In this document: positions 32,063-44,207 of the stretch, one piece after another
Layout: every line of letters starts with the position of its first letter
Position numbering within the stretch: the first letter of the stretch is position 1
DNA from: Morchella semilibera
Lineage: Eukaryota > Ascomycota > Pezizomycetes > Pezizales > Morchellaceae
Length of the DNA: 64,000 nucleotides
NCBI GenBank assembly: GCA_009192285.1
Contig: CM018603.1
Coordinates: forward strand, 3,092,588-3,156,587
Direction: 5' to 3'
The notes under the pieces: generated by a model
What the model was told of the DNA's origin: nothing
Databases searched by the model: none
Seen by the model: the letters and a program-made list of their open reading frames with translations, nothing else
Translations under genes and position numbers: made by a program

Positions 32063-33679
32063 GCCGTGATATTCGGGATAGAGGGGGGGGGGCTTTTATA
32101 TTCGCTCATTTGGTCTTTCTTTTGTTTCTTATACCTCGCGCATGGTTGTATATATCTTACATATTAGTAGCTAATTCCCCCTCCTCCTCCCTTTGCCCTC
32201 CCCTTAGTTCTCTGCCCCCCTGTTGTGGTGTCACGATAGATTTTAGGGTTAATTGATCATACAATATCACTCGTGCTCATGTGACACGGTACCTGGGTAC
32301 ATGTACCTACTCATGTACTTGCTATGTACCTACATGTACCAACCTTTGTGACTTCCGGATACTGCAGCATGTACCTCACATGTACCTACTCTAGAGCACT
32401 CCTCCCCCCTAACCTGATACATTGATTGAGCTTGAGATGGCGCATGATCGGCCCGAATTCACGTCCAGACCACTGCTGCTGCTGCTGCTGCTGCAAGCAA
32501 TAACGTCGCCCCTTTCCAGATGGTTGAATTGTTGAGGGTGGGTGGGTGGGTATCTCTAGCTAGCTCTCTCCCTCTCTCTCATTCTTGGTTTGGTTTAGGT
32601 ACGGCCCGTGAAGGAGTCGAGGAGTCGATATATCATAAAACCGGACCCATCGTGAGGAACACGTGGCCGCGTAGGTTCTGCAGGTGGGTTGAACGCGGTT
32701 TAGTGGAGAGCGGGTTTAGAAACTAGCGGTCCCCGTCGAAACGTTGAAACGGAGAGGAAAGCTTGGGGTGCCCAGTCTGGGTTAGTGGTTGTGGTTTGGG
32801 GGGGGGGGTGGCGGTTAGTGATGGATGACATTTGCACCCTGTGGCGAAGGCAGCTGCGTTACCACCGCAACTGCTACAACACACACACACACACACACAT
32901 TGACACACACACGCTCACCCGTTCCCAGCCTTGAGGTTCTAAGGCGTTCCAACTTCCAGGAAAGGGTCGCAGATTTACCGGTTGTGTGATGCTTGTCGTC
33001 AGTGGGTGGAGGAGATATACATACATGAGAGCTACATAGAGGAGGTGGAGGAGGAGGTGGAGGAGGAGAAGGGGAGGAGGCAACCGTATTATTCCTTCCA
33101 TCCACACACACTAGATATAGTGTTTCTTCTACTGCTTCTTTTATATTTCCCGAACGCCCTCGATCCTCCCTCCCCCTCCCCCCCCTCCCTCCCCTCCCCC
33201 CACACACACAAGCATTATTTACATGTATTTATTTATCTAGATAGGGTTACACGTGCAGCAGTAAGAAAGAAAGAAAAGAAAAAAATCTTGTGGCTTCGAT
33301 TCGTTCTGTCTTTCTGTCTCTCTGTCAGTCTGTCAGTCTGTCAGTCTGGTTGGCGTGTCTGCCTTCCTCAAGTAAAACCTCCAGACCTTCTGTGTTTATT
33401 TTCCTTATTTTTAATCCCTCTTTTTCCCGCTCCTTCCCTATTCCACCCCTCCCACAACAGAAGCTGCTAGCTAAATAGAAATAAAGCTACACAGCTTTTT
33501 GTTTTGTGTGTGTGTTTTTTGATATCTTCCTTCGTCTCCAACAACCTTCCCAACCTCCATCACCTATTATCACCAGTACACTACTACCGTCTGTCCGCCC
33601 TTCCCTCACACAACACTCCGAGCTCTCACACACACACCCCCAAAAAGAAAAGTCACCACCCCCCCGCCCTTCCGTCCCC
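32063..33679. other. Intergenic with simple repeats
   Basis: No gene. It holds a run of seven CTG at 32473-32493, a cluster of TGTACCTAC-like units around 32296-32390 (including TACATGTA at 32298 and 32331), a CA microsatellite near 32879-32900, TACATGTA at 33220 and a long pyrimidine-rich tract (about 33110-33680) that is the likely promoter and 5' leader of the next gene. Confidence 0.5.
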
Positions 33680-36600
33680 ATGCCCAGCATAAGGAAAAAG
33701 ACAAAGCTCCCTCCTCCTCTTCAACGTACCAAATTCCCGGTCCCCTCGTCCTCATCTTCGCCTTCGTCCCCAGCACCCGCGGTATCAACTGTCCATGCTT
33801 CCGGGAAATCCTCGTTACCGGCAAGCACTGGCGAGTCTAATCTACACGTCCACAAGGTCTCACCAATCCCCCCGCCAGCAGTAGCAGCAGCAGCAGCAGC
33901 AGCAGTAGGGGCAAATGCAGATGAGCATCACCCGCCTCCTAGTGCCAGTGCCAGTGTCGGTGCCAGTGCTGCTGCCTCTTCATCTAAATCCCCAGCCACC
34001 GCCGTTATTGCTCCTGCATCCTCTTCCTCCTCCTCCTCCGCTCTAATACAAAACCCTCCGCAACCCCAACAACCAAAATCTCAACCACAACGCGGCGGCG
34101 GCCAGAACTCAAATTTACCCGCGAATGACGTTGAAGTACGTATGACATCGGCCTCGTTGTTTTTTTCCCTTTCTCCTTCTCTGTGTCACCTTTGTCTTTT
34201 TAGCCTTCTGCCCTTCTTTTTACTTTACCGAGAGATAGTGGCAATCATTTGCTAAAACAATCTCAACTACTTCCCCCCCCTTTCAGAAACCCACATCTCG
34301 GTGGTTCCTGCGAACCGGTACTTGGCCTCGGGGCGGAACCAGAAAGTCAGCACCCGTCACCAGCGTAGCACCGGCGAACGCTTCCGGAACCTCAACGAGC
34401 CCTACACCCTCGATAAAGAACGGCAAGACGCAGCAGCAGCAGGAAGGGGAGGTCCAAGAGCCATCTGCACCAATGGTCACCACTGCACCACCAGTAATGA
34501 CGAAATCGGCGGCCCCATCGAGAGAGACGTCAAGGGCCCCGTCACTGCATCCTGCCGAGTCGGACGCTACGGAGACACAGGGGGATGTAAAAGACACGGT
34601 GGAGGGGGGCGGGAAAGATGGGGAGGCTAATCAGACGGCAGATAGCTCCGCGGCGCAACCACAGCCTGCCGCGGGGTCGTATTGGTTTGGTTGGTGGTAT
34701 GGGTATGGGCCTCAGCCAGAAACGCAGGCTCCGCCTGAACCGCCAAAGTCGGAGGTGCCAGTAGTGCAGCCGGAGGAAGCTCCAGTCGTAGAGGTTGTGG
34801 TCCCAAGAGAACCTACCCCACCGCCACGAGTACCAACACCCCCTCCTCCTCCTCCTCCATCTCCCCCGGTGCAGGAGCCTGAGCCTGAACAAACCCCTAC
34901 GGAAACATCTGAGATGCCGGCTTTGGACGGAGCGGCGGATAATAAGCCTAAGGAGAGGCCAAGGTCGTGGTTTGGGTTTTGGGGAGGCGGGCAATATCCT
35001 GAAGCCCAGAATGCCCAGGGGACTCCGGCGGCGCCTGCAGAGTCGGTGGTAGAGCAGGTGCCGCCAGAGCCAAGTTCGTCCGCCGCTCAACCAGCTGCAA
35101 GGCCTGAACCACCAGCTCCGGCGGCTCCTGCGGTAGAAGTTGCTGCAAAGCAGTCCGATACACATCTGCTAGGAGCGCAAGTGGAGTCTTCGGCGACGCC
35201 ACCTCCGGTAATGCCTAGTGCTACCGAAACAGCCAGCTCGGCAGCGGGTGCACCCCCCATCAAGGCTTCTTCAGGTTGGGCATTCTGGTCGAGAGACCGG
35301 TCGAAGCCTACCAATCCTGCTCTTGATAGCAATGCCAGCAGCACAACAACCTTAGGTCAGCTGGCCGTAGCTGGTACGCCCTCGGCATCAAATCCTCAGA
35401 AGGCAAGGGTGAAGGATATACCTGTCCCGGCACCTGCCCCGCCTCCGGTACCAGTCAATGAGCCCAAGGTTACTCGCTCAGTCAGTAATCTTCGGGAGGA
35501 GATCCGCCCGGTCACCCCCAGGAAGTCAGATGCCAACATGTCTGCAACGGCCTCTGTTGTGCCAATTACCCCACAGCCGGTGGCCTCGGGTTCTACCACT
35601 ACCCCGAGACTGGCACCTAGCAAAACCTCGCCAGCGAATCACGTTTTCCCCGATTTTGAATCTTGTTATCACAAGATGCGCCAGCCCTCTATGCTCTGTC
35701 AGGTAACCAAGGTTTTGAAGAGCCAGGTCCCTCTTTTCAAGACCCCTCCCCCTCCCCCAAAGAAACATTTATATCTTGCACCAGTGCCACCGCGGATTAA
35801 AAAGGCGGTGGCAATTGGTGTACATGGCTTTTTTCCGATGAGACTAGTGCGGACGGTGTTGGGTGAACCTACGGGGACATCTATACGCTTTGCCAATTCC
35901 GCCGCTGGTGCTATCAAACGATGGGCCGAGAAAAACAATATAGAGGTTGAAATTGAGAAAATTGCCCTTGAGGGAGAGGGTAAGGTAGGCGACAGAGTTG
36001 AAACGCTCTGGAAGCTGCTATCAAACTGGATGGATCATGTTAAAAACGCAGATCTCATCTTGATGGCAGCACACTCACAAGGTGTGGTCGTAGGGGTTCA
36101 ATTGCTGGCCCGGCTGATTGAGGAAGGATGCGTAAAGGAAAAGGCACGGATGGGGTTCACAGCTATGGCTGGAATCAACCTGGGCCCCTTCTACCATCTC
36201 CCAACAACAATATTGACAGGCTCGGCGAAAGAGCTCTTTGAGTTCCAGAAGCCAGACAGTGCGCCCTCACAGAAATACATACAGGCTCTTGAGGTCATCC
36301 TCAAACACAACGTGCGTGTGCTGTACGTTGGTAGTATCGACGACCAGTTGGTGCCTTTAGAGTCGTCGACGTTTGCGAATGTCTCGCACCCGTACATCTT
36401 CCGTGCGGTCTTTGTGGACGGGCGGGTGCACGCCCCGGATTTCTTGAGTCACTTGGTGGGCTTTGCCATGAAGCTACGCAACCAGGGAATCTCGGACCAC
36501 GGGATAATAAGAGAGCTGAGCAACCCGTTGGCTGGAAGCTTGTATGGCGGTGAGGGCCATTCAAGAATCTATGATGATGTTCAAGTCTATGAGTAAGTTT

Positions 36601-36940
36601 TTACCTTTTGTACCTCTTCTCCATCTTCCAGGTATCGGTTTTTATCAGCATACTCACTATGGTCTATCGTTATTACAGCCTTGGAGTGCGCCACGCCCTA
36701 GAAACCACAGAGTGCGAGGGTGTAGCCATGAAGGTTGAGCCCTTTGAGCTCCCCACAAACGCAAACAATCCCTTCTTCCTCCCTTGGAGCATGCGGGGCA
36801 TGCTCGAGGAACCGCATGTCAGGACCCGTCTGCAGGGGGAATGCATGCAGCTGCTCGAGCAGTTTGAGAACTGGAAGCCAACCTCCAAAGTGTTGAAGGA
36901 TGTGAAGTTTAGACTAGAGGGCATCCGAAGTAAGCTATGA
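33680..36940 (+). CDS. YML020W-like alpha/beta-hydrolase-fold protein
   Basis: Three exons (33680-34135, 34287-36592, 36679-36940) join in frame to 1007 residues. The first ~560 residues are low-complexity Pro/Ser/Ala/Glu-rich, with a poly-Ala stretch and WFLRTGTWPRG, YWFGWWYGYGP, WFGFWGGG and WAFWSRDRSKP motifs at intervals. The C-terminal ~430 residues are the conserved domain: KAVAIGVHGFFPMRLVRTVL, FANSAAGAIKRWAEKN, then LILMAAHSQGVVVGVQLLAR, a nucleophile-elbow-like segment with Ser, then RVLYVGSIDDQLVPLESS and a His in VDGRVHAPDFLSHL. Those could form a Ser-Asp-His triad. The match is to the uncharacterised yeast YML020W family; the lipase-like reading is inference. The start at 33680 is preferred over an upstream in-frame ATG in the pyrimidine-rich leader. 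Confidence 0.8.
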
Positions 36941-38249
36941 GGAAAATTTTAGGCCTCGTTCCCCCTTCTTTGCTCTCTCTTTTTCTGTTTTGTGTGTCAA
37001 CCCCAAACCTCTCTCTCTCTCACTGTGTTATAAAGAGAGAAAAAAAATCCGTGAATGTGAAAAAGTATGATAGGCCGGAGTCAAGTCTGTTTTTTTTTTC
37101 CTTCCCCCTCTCCTTTTTTTCCTTTTCCTTTTTGGGCTTGTTGTGGATGGGGATTTTGTGATTTCTCTTTCTTGTTTCAATGTGTTTATTACTCGGCGCC
37201 TGGAGATTGGAAGATTGCTTGTTTTTTTCGGATTACCGTGCGGTCGACCCTTTTTTTCTTTAAACCTAACCTACCTACATCCTTACCTACCCGCCTCTAC
37301 CTAGCTATCCATCCACGCCAATTGACCCACGACCCTCTATATAAATTGATAATAGATGGGTCGAGGGGGGGGGGGGCATAGGGGGCTCTTGTGTGTGTGT
37401 GTATGCGTGCTTTATATCACTACAGCGTCAGGAACCTTGACCTTTCTGCTTTCGAGGTTTTACTCCACCTCTTTTTTATACTTCTCTTCAACGCGGCGCG
37501 CGAGGGGGGGGGGGGGTGAGGGTTACAGGGGGGGAAAAAAAGAGTGGCGTGGGCGTGGGCGTACTTGTTTATTTGTGTCCCTTTTTTTGTGTGTGTGTTT
37601 GTGGGTGTTTGTGTGTGTTTGGATGTGTGTTATGGCAGTACAGTGTTTGTGTTTTTTTTTTTCTTAAAAAAAAAGAGGCTCCTTTTTCTTCTTCTTTTCT
37701 TATACAAGTCTTTCTTTCCCTTTCCCCCCTTGGGTTTTGGTATATCTATGATCTTGTCGTTTTCGGTATCTGTCTGTCTGTCTGTCGCAGTTTGGAGGCA
37801 TGTTCTGTAGAGCTTTTTCTTTGTTTTTGGTTTTATGATGCTGGATTAGCGATTTCTGGGTTGTTATTTTTGTTTGGTGGAAGTCATGTTCTGGGGGGAA
37901 GGGGGGCTACTACGATCTTGCGGTTATGTAGTTAGGGTAAGGGTTACTACTCGAGTGATGGCTTGTGATTGGGGATGTAGACTCTTATATATATTTATTT
38001 ATATACCTCTCTGTGGATGCCCCGCCCCATTTGCGGTGCGGGCTTGAGATTACTTGTGGTGCTAGCGAGTCAATTGAGCAACTGTGTTGAGGTTAAAATG
38101 AGTGGGTACTAATTATTGTTTGAGCTAGTATCTCGTAATGGACTAATTATTTTTTTTAAGAAAAGAAGAAGAGGAAGAATACGGGCCTATGGTGGTGTGA
38201 GCTTACATGAGATGTCATTAAGACCCAAACCACCGGATATCCGGAGCGC
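36941..38249. other. Intergenic between converging genes
   Basis: No gene. Plus-strand T-rich and TG/GT-rich sequence with G runs at about 37365-37377 and 37504-37515 and several poly-T tracts. It is the 3' flank of both neighbours. Confidence 0.5.
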
Positions 38250-39128
38250 CTATCTGATCTGGAGGGTACCGATGCCCCTCCTCACACCACTCATCCTTGC
38301 GGCCGCGGCCCTCTGCGCCTGCGCCGGACTCATTGGCAGGGTCCTCCTCACCTCCAGGTCCTGCACCCTGTCCTCCAGCGCCTGGATGCGCGCCTGGTTG
38401 GCCTCACAAATGTGGTGCTTCCCCTCCCTCTCCCTCTCGAGCGCCTCCCTCTGCTGCAGCACCTCCTGCAACCTCTCCTCCTCCCTCGCCGTGGCCACCC
38501 TCATCAGCTCCACCGTGAAGTCCCCACCCTTGCCCAGGAGCGCCTCCATGTCCTCGGAAATCATCAGGCACTCGAGGCTCTCGAGCGCAAAGCGGGACAC
38601 GACGGACCGGATGGCCTCGCCGCTCCGCGTGTGCGTGTATACGTAGTCGATGAGCTCGACGGCGTCGGCGACGGCTGCATCGTCCCATGCGATTGCGGCC
38701 AGGGCGTGGGAGAGGCGTGAGAGCGACAGGGCGCGCAGCGCGGGCACGTCCTTGTAGTCGGCGAGGGCGTAGAGCTTGGCGTGCGAGAGGAGCGGGGTGG
38801 CGTCCTGGGCGTCGAGGGTGTAGCTGTTTATGTAGAGGTATTGCAGGAAGCGGGAGACGGTGGGGCCGTCCCATTCTGGGAGCTCGATGCGGTGGGTGCT
38901 GGACTCGCGCCAGGGGCCTGTCAGGGCGCGGTGGAGCGGCGGGGAGTGCGCGGTGAGGGTTGCGGCGTGGACGAAGAAGTGGGCGGTGCCGTGGTCGGCG
39001 ATGACGGAGATTATGGGGGAGGAGAGGATGGCGGGGGTGCTGGTGAGGGTGCTGGGGTGGTGGGGTTAGTTGTGGTGATGAGAGGGGGGTAGATAGGTAG
39101 ATAGATACCTTAATTGTTGAGAGGCCAT
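38250..39128 (-). CDS. BTB/POZ domain protein
   Basis: Two exons: a 20-nt first exon (39109-39128, encoding MASQQL) and 38250-39051, giving 273 residues. The BTB fold starts immediately: VIADHGTAHFFVHAATLTAH, PPLHRALTGPW, then GPTVSRFLQYLYINSY and HAKLYALADYKDVPALRAL. A helical stretch follows, and from about residue 195 a coiled coil (REEERLQEVLQQREALEREREG and IQALEDRVQDLEVR). Fungal proteins of this plan are abundant and mostly uncharacterised; a role in protein interaction or as a Cul3 adaptor is only a family-level guess. It shares exon layout with the BTB gene at 54275. Confidence 0.82.
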
Positions 39129-41403
39129 GATGAATATGGGGTCAGGTCTGACGTAGAGCTAATGAGACGAGTTGATGTTGAGTGATCAGTGAGATGGAGG
39201 GATATGGTGATGAGAGGAAGACTGATCAGTAGGACTACATGTGGGGTAGATATTACAGAGACCTGGCCACTGGAGTCACAAATTATATTACCCGCTAGCT
39301 TCACGGGAATACTGCTTGTCACAGTACAGGGTCAGCAAAGCTATCATCACAGTTGGGAAATTGAAGAATTACATTTATAAAGTACTGTCCCGCTAGCTGT
39401 AGACCTGCCAGACCAGTAACCAACTCGAACTCAATACAATGGCAAATGAATGAGGGTGCTATCAGTATAGTGTAGTACTAAGGGTATCTGTGGGATAATA
39501 ACACACAGTACTCCTCAGCTTTCAGTTGTGGGACTAATACTTTGTGCAATTACTCAATGGTAGGTAATGGTCTTAAAGGTGACATGCCGGTATCACTCTT
39601 GGCCACTCTGGTTGCTTATGAACCAATAAGAGCCTTAGATTCCAGCCATGTTGTGGCTGAAAACTAGATCTTGGTATAAATGGGTATAATACTGTTCCAC
39701 TTCAAGTCTTGGCGCTTTTTACATACAAAAATAGGTAAATGGCATTGCCTATAATTTCTTAACCAGACAAGATATCAAAACCAAAGTCTTTATATTAGGT
39801 ATATCTACAGTTTTGTTTGTTAGGTTTTTGATATCTTGTCTGGTTAGAGGGTTGTAGGCGGTGCAGTTTATGTCATCTTTAGCTATTATACTTTATACTG
39901 GCCCGTTTAAGCAACAGTGAAACTCTGCCCAGTGGCTTGGCAAGGGACCTTCGAGTGACAGCAGATGATGCCAAGACTAGCTCTCACCCCCCATACAACC
40001 GAATCCCTCCCCTCCCGTCAGATGGGGCCGTTGTCGAACCCGGTATTTGGTGCCAAGATATACACAATTGTAAGCCGATAGGTCGGGGCACGTGTTTCCC
40101 CCGAAAGCTTATTTTCCTCTTGTCCTACCGGGTTCGATTGGAGCGCTGTCTCGCCTATGAGCGGTTTGCTGCTGGGAGGGGTTGGGACGAGTCCGGGTGG
40201 AGGCCCCCCAGTCTTGGTAGAGCTGGTAACTTACAAGTATATTACCAACAGTGGCACAGCTGCAGGGAGAGGAGTGAGAAACTAAAGTAGTCGGGGGCAG
40301 TTGGTTCACGCCCTCTGATTGGGGAAGGTGGGGAAGTTTGGGGGTAGGGAGGTACATATACTTTAACCTTGATTGAGAGTGATTATATTATAAGGACAGT
40401 GTGGTTTGCTAAATGTTAGGGCAGTGTGTATCTACTTCATTGCAATTTCCCTGGTATCCTATGTGGTGGTATCAATTCTTTGTCTACATATCGGTAGCTG
40501 GCTGTAGTCCATAGAGCTACATGCAAGAGATCTAGAGACATAGAGGAAACTACAACCAGTGGTGACGGGACCATATAACCGGGTGAAAACAAAACCATTT
40601 GCGTAGAGCCATACACAAACAGGAGAGAGTCCACCACCATACTCACCACTAAATAAAAATACACGCAACCAGGACCACGGTCAGCGACCATGGTAGAGTG
40701 TATATAGAGGGGCCCCGAATTACCAGTACACAGGACGTCGGAGTAGCTAGATTGGGTGGGGGGGAGTGTGTGATATAAGGGGGGGGATATTCAAGACAAA
40801 TCCCCAAACCGGGGAAATCCCAACAACGTCTTGCTCCACTGGCCGCTGAGAGACGAGCTGATAAAGCGCCTTATAAACAGAGCAAACCCAGTACCAAGAA
40901 TCAACAACCCGCGTAGAAGAATTGCAGTGCAGGGACCCGTTACCATACATTGTGGGGTTGCATTGCCCCGTTGAGGAATGCCCCGTTGAGGAATGCTCGC
41001 GGCTGCACCTCTTACGGGCCCGCCCAAGCCGCCGCCCGCCCCGTGCCCGCCCCGTGCCCGCTTAGCAAATATTCCTGCGTACCAATTCTAAGTACCTCCT
41101 ACCCCCAATCATCTCATCCCCTGCCTTCCTTAGCCCTTCTCCACACTCTACTCTGATATCATTTTCTCCGTGCACATTTTATTTCTCTCACCATCGACCG
41201 AGTAGCCGTCTAGTCAAGGAATCCTTCCGTCCGTGATCCACCGCCAATATCGTATCTTAGATCTAGCTCCGTCGTTTGAAAAATGTGTTTTACCTGGGTT
41301 CGTCACACTGGTCTATAGGAGCCAAAAAAAATGTATACCAAAAAAGACCAGAACAGAAAACTAATCCCCAAATCATTAGCCCATTATCACTTTAGAACGT
41401 ATC
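39129..41403. other. Intergenic with a MITE
   Basis: No gene. A MITE lies at 39760-39846. A 12-bp inverted pair (40034-40045 with 40126-40137) surrounds an 80-nt loop. A tandem duplication of GCCCCGTTGAGGAAT occurs near 40963-40994. The last ~250 bp is a pyrimidine-rich probable leader. Confidence 0.5.
39760..39846. mobile_element. TA-flanked MITE with 21 bp perfect terminal inverted repeats
   Basis: The left end (39760-39780) starts TAACCAGACAAGATATC and the right end (39826-39846) finishes GATATCTTGTCTGGTTA; the 21 bp are exact reverse complements. Total length is 87 bp, with no coding capacity. The outer TA fits mariner-type insertion. A related half-site, GACAAGATATC, occurs alone near 43114-43124. 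Confidence 0.65.
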
Positions 41404-42639
41404 ATGTATCACCTCCGCACGCCATCTCCAATCCTACCCCAGCACCGAGAACCCATCGGAGTGAATTCAATTAGGATGGAAGGGATGCACCCTAACCCGC
41501 CCCTCAACCCCGCCCCCGAGGACCAGGAGACCGGCCTGCAAGTGGCGCACGCCGAGAATGAACCCACTACCGCCCCACAAGTAGTCCCCAACGCCGCAGT
41601 TTCTAGAGGAGAGATTCAACAGGCCGAAAATTCCGTCTCTACTGCTGGATCTGAAACCGCCACCCCTGTTGGGGCCGTCTTGCTGGGCTCTAGAAGTATT
41701 CTCAGCGGTAAGGCGGTCACTATGGTAATTACCGGACTTTGTATCGGTGTTGTTGCCCTCTCCGCTGTTGTTACCGCTGCGTTTACCGGTGGTCGTGCCC
41801 AAGCCAATGGATTCGGGGGCGCTAGTGCCAGTAATATCAGTAACTTTGGTTCTTCGACTGCCGGCGATATTACTACCGAGACTTGGACAAGTAATGTTAT
41901 GTTATTCTCTAAAGTGTCTACGTAAGCATTCCCATTGAATATCTCTATAAATACTTATACAATATCAACAATCCTAACCCCGTCCAGATACCCGACCACG
42001 GTACCACTGCCAACCACTGGAACTACCGTTTTCCAAGAAAACGTCCTCACAGCGTCAACCAGCGGCCGCGCCGTAACAATTCTCGCCGCCCCAAGCGTCG
42101 CCCCGCTCCCAACCGGCACCGTATACGCCCTGCCCACCGGAACTCTGCCTCTCCCTCTCCAACACGAAGCGTCCAACCACCAGTGCGTGGACCAGTTCCA
42201 CGCCATCGGGCTTGGGCCTTGCGACCCTTTCCTGTTTGGCGTGGAGATAAGGGCGCTGGAGTACGGGTATGTCCTCTCGACATTCCCGCAGCCGCTCTTC
42301 ACCGATGTGCTCCTGGACTATCCGGTCGGCGATAGACCGTGGTCTGGGAGTGCCGGCGGCTTCGTGGAGCATGCCTTCACTGGGGCCGTGAGTAAGCCGT
42401 GCCAGACGTACAAGCAGTACAATGTCTGGTTCGGGAAATACGGGGAGGTGTGGCTTCACCTGTAAGTAAACTCATATCAATGTGTGTTGTAGTGCTGCGA
42501 TTGACTTTTATCTAGTACACACACCCTCCACAAGCCCTGCCTCGTCGAAAAGGAGAATGGGGAGAAGATTAATTTTCTCCCCACTCTTTGTGAGTGTTCC
42601 TGGTCTGGGGTTTTGCCGGTTCAGGACGGCTCTTTTTAG
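41404..42639 (+). CDS. Unrecognised single-pass membrane protein
   Basis: Three exons (41404-41921, 41988-42461, 42516-42639) join in frame to 371 residues. The N-terminal ~100 residues are Pro/Thr/Ala-rich and look disordered. One strong membrane segment follows (VTMVITGLCIGVVALSAVV), then a Ser/Thr/Gly-rich stretch and a compact C-terminal domain with NHQCVDQFHAIGLGPCDPFL, PVGDRPWSGSAGGFVEHAF, KPCQTYKQYNVWFGKYGEVW and a Cys-rich end (KPCLVEKENG, LCECSWSG). The several Cys suggest disulphides, hence a type II protein with an outside C-terminal domain; orientation is inferred. No signal peptide is seen. I do not recognise the family. Confidence 0.65.
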
Positions 42640-43244
42640 GTAAGCCTCTCATTGCATATGTCCTCAGATGATTGTTGTGAACTAGACTAATGCTGTCTAA
42701 AGTCCATCCCCCGGCTAATCCTTCGGCGGGGGGATTGGTTTCGGGTAGGTGGGGGTTAGATTAGATTTCGGGAACAAAAATTAAATTGTCTCCCCCAAAC
42801 TTTTTTCATGAATTCTCACTCGCCTGTTTTGATTGGCATGGCGACGCAAGTGTTTCTTTTTCTTTTTCTTTTTTGGTTTCGTAGTTCGGTCTTTCGGTCC
42901 CCTGGTCTTTTGGTCTTTGGTATTCTTTGGTCTCTTGGTCTCTTGGTCTCTTGGTCTTTTGGTCTTTTGGTCTTTTGGTCTTTTGGCCCTCTCACTTTTT
43001 TTTTTTTATACAAATCGATGTAGATTCCTTTTAAAAACTCCTCTGGTATATCTGAGTCCTAGAATAGGGTGATCAGATAAGATACCATGTATGATGTATG
43101 AAAAATTCAAAAAAGACAAGATATCCCGCCAGCTAACTTGTTACCAAAAATAAATCCACTTGTTCAATAAATAGTGGTAATAGTTAATGTGCCATACCTA
43201 AACGGCTCATTTACTTAACAAAAATCCTTTAAAACCCCCTACTC
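42640..43244. other. Intergenic with a tandem repeat
   Basis: No gene; it is the 3' flank of the membrane-protein gene and of the eIF4E gene. The only notable structure is the TTGGTCTY tandem (listed next). Confidence 0.5.
42886..42987 (+). repeat. TTGGTCTY octamer tandem repeat
   Basis: About ten imperfect copies of an 8-mer TTGGTCTC / TTGGTCTT in a row. The first copies are degenerate and the last is TTGGCCCT. It is likely a variable-length minisatellite. Confidence 0.7.
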
Positions 43245-44207
43245 CTATGAAGCCTCTGTTTCCGCCTTTGCATTCTCTTCACCACTCTTAAACGACTTGT
43301 GTGCCGAGTGCTTCTTGTAATAGTAGTTCTGCTGTGCTGGCTTCATATCTTCAGGCAGTGAATCCAATGCCCTTGCCAGGATCGCATCAATACTCTTCTG
43401 GTTGTTCCCATCGCGGTTCCAGATCATAATCAGGTGCGAGTTAAACCTAACACTGATTGAGACACCACAAATATCATCCCCTACACTATTATTAGTCCCA
43501 ACAAACACCACTATAACTGCATGGAGGACACAATAAACTCACCACGCTCCACAACCTCCTGCAATATCTCTCCAATCGCCATCATTAGTACCTCCTTCCA
43601 GAACTCCTGCGAGTTCGCCTTTGGCACACGGAATGTCCATGCTCCACCAGACACATTCCGTGGGTCCTCCCTGTAAAATAAGTGTTTGTAAGCGTCAATC
43701 CCATAGCACACGCTTTTAAAAGCGGGAGTGTGGGGTTGAGGCTTACCAGATTGGTTTTACATTCTTCTTAAAGAGGTGCAACGAGTCACGCAGCGACAAC
43801 GTCGAGAATGGCGTGTTATTGTATACTTGCCAGAAGCTCTGCACGGTGCTGATTTGCGCGATCTCCTTCAGCTGGTCTTCCCATTCCTGCTCTGTAGCGT
43901 TCGGGTTCGCCGTGTGTCTGCACATACCCGGTATTAGTTATATATTAAATTTTAGGAAGACCTCGGTGGCAGTGTAACGTAGGATTGAATGTATGTACTT
44001 GGGTGGTTCAACCGACCTGTCGTGCCAGAAGACCCACTCATGTCGTAGCGGGTAGGGCCGTAGTTTTTTGAGCATGGTCATGCGTAGCTCCGCACGCTTC
44101 TCGCCGCTGACGCTGGTGGTAGCAGCGGGAGTGCTTCCGTTTACTTGGAGTGATGGAGCTTCGGATGAGGGTGGAGGAGAGCCAGTCTGTGACGCTGTTG
44201 TAGCCAT
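43245..44207 (-). CDS. eIF4E-family cap-binding protein
   Basis: Cytoplasmic mRNA cap-binding protein. Four exons (44017-44207, 43747-43917, 43543-43670, 43245-43480) join in frame to 241 residues. After a Ser/Pro/Thr-rich N-terminus the fold reads YPLRHEWVFWHDR, EQEWEDQLKEIAQISTVQSF, WQVYNNTPF, LHLFKKNVKPIWEDPRN, GGAWTFRVPK, then DDICGVSISVRF and LIMIWNRDG. Cap-stacking Trp positions are present (EWEDQ and IWEDP), unlike metazoan 4EHP, where the first is Tyr. However, the ICGVSISVRF and IMIWNRDG parts look more like the 4EHP/nCBP branch. It could therefore be the second, non-canonical eIF4E of filamentous fungi. The start follows from a strong match of the first exon. Confidence 0.88.

Noticed and set aside
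34542-35165. Long Arg-rich minus-strand frame
   Set aside because: Antisense shadow of the Pro/Glu-rich exon of the YML020W-like gene.
40034-40137. 12-bp inverted pair TCGAACCCGGTA / TACCGGGTTCGA
   Set aside because: Looks B-box-like on each side, but there is no A-box, no tRNA fold and no TA ends; kept only as a note under the intergenic region.
39937-40290. 117-codon plus-strand open frame
   Set aside because: It spans an inverted repeat, has no recognisable domain and no spliced partner.
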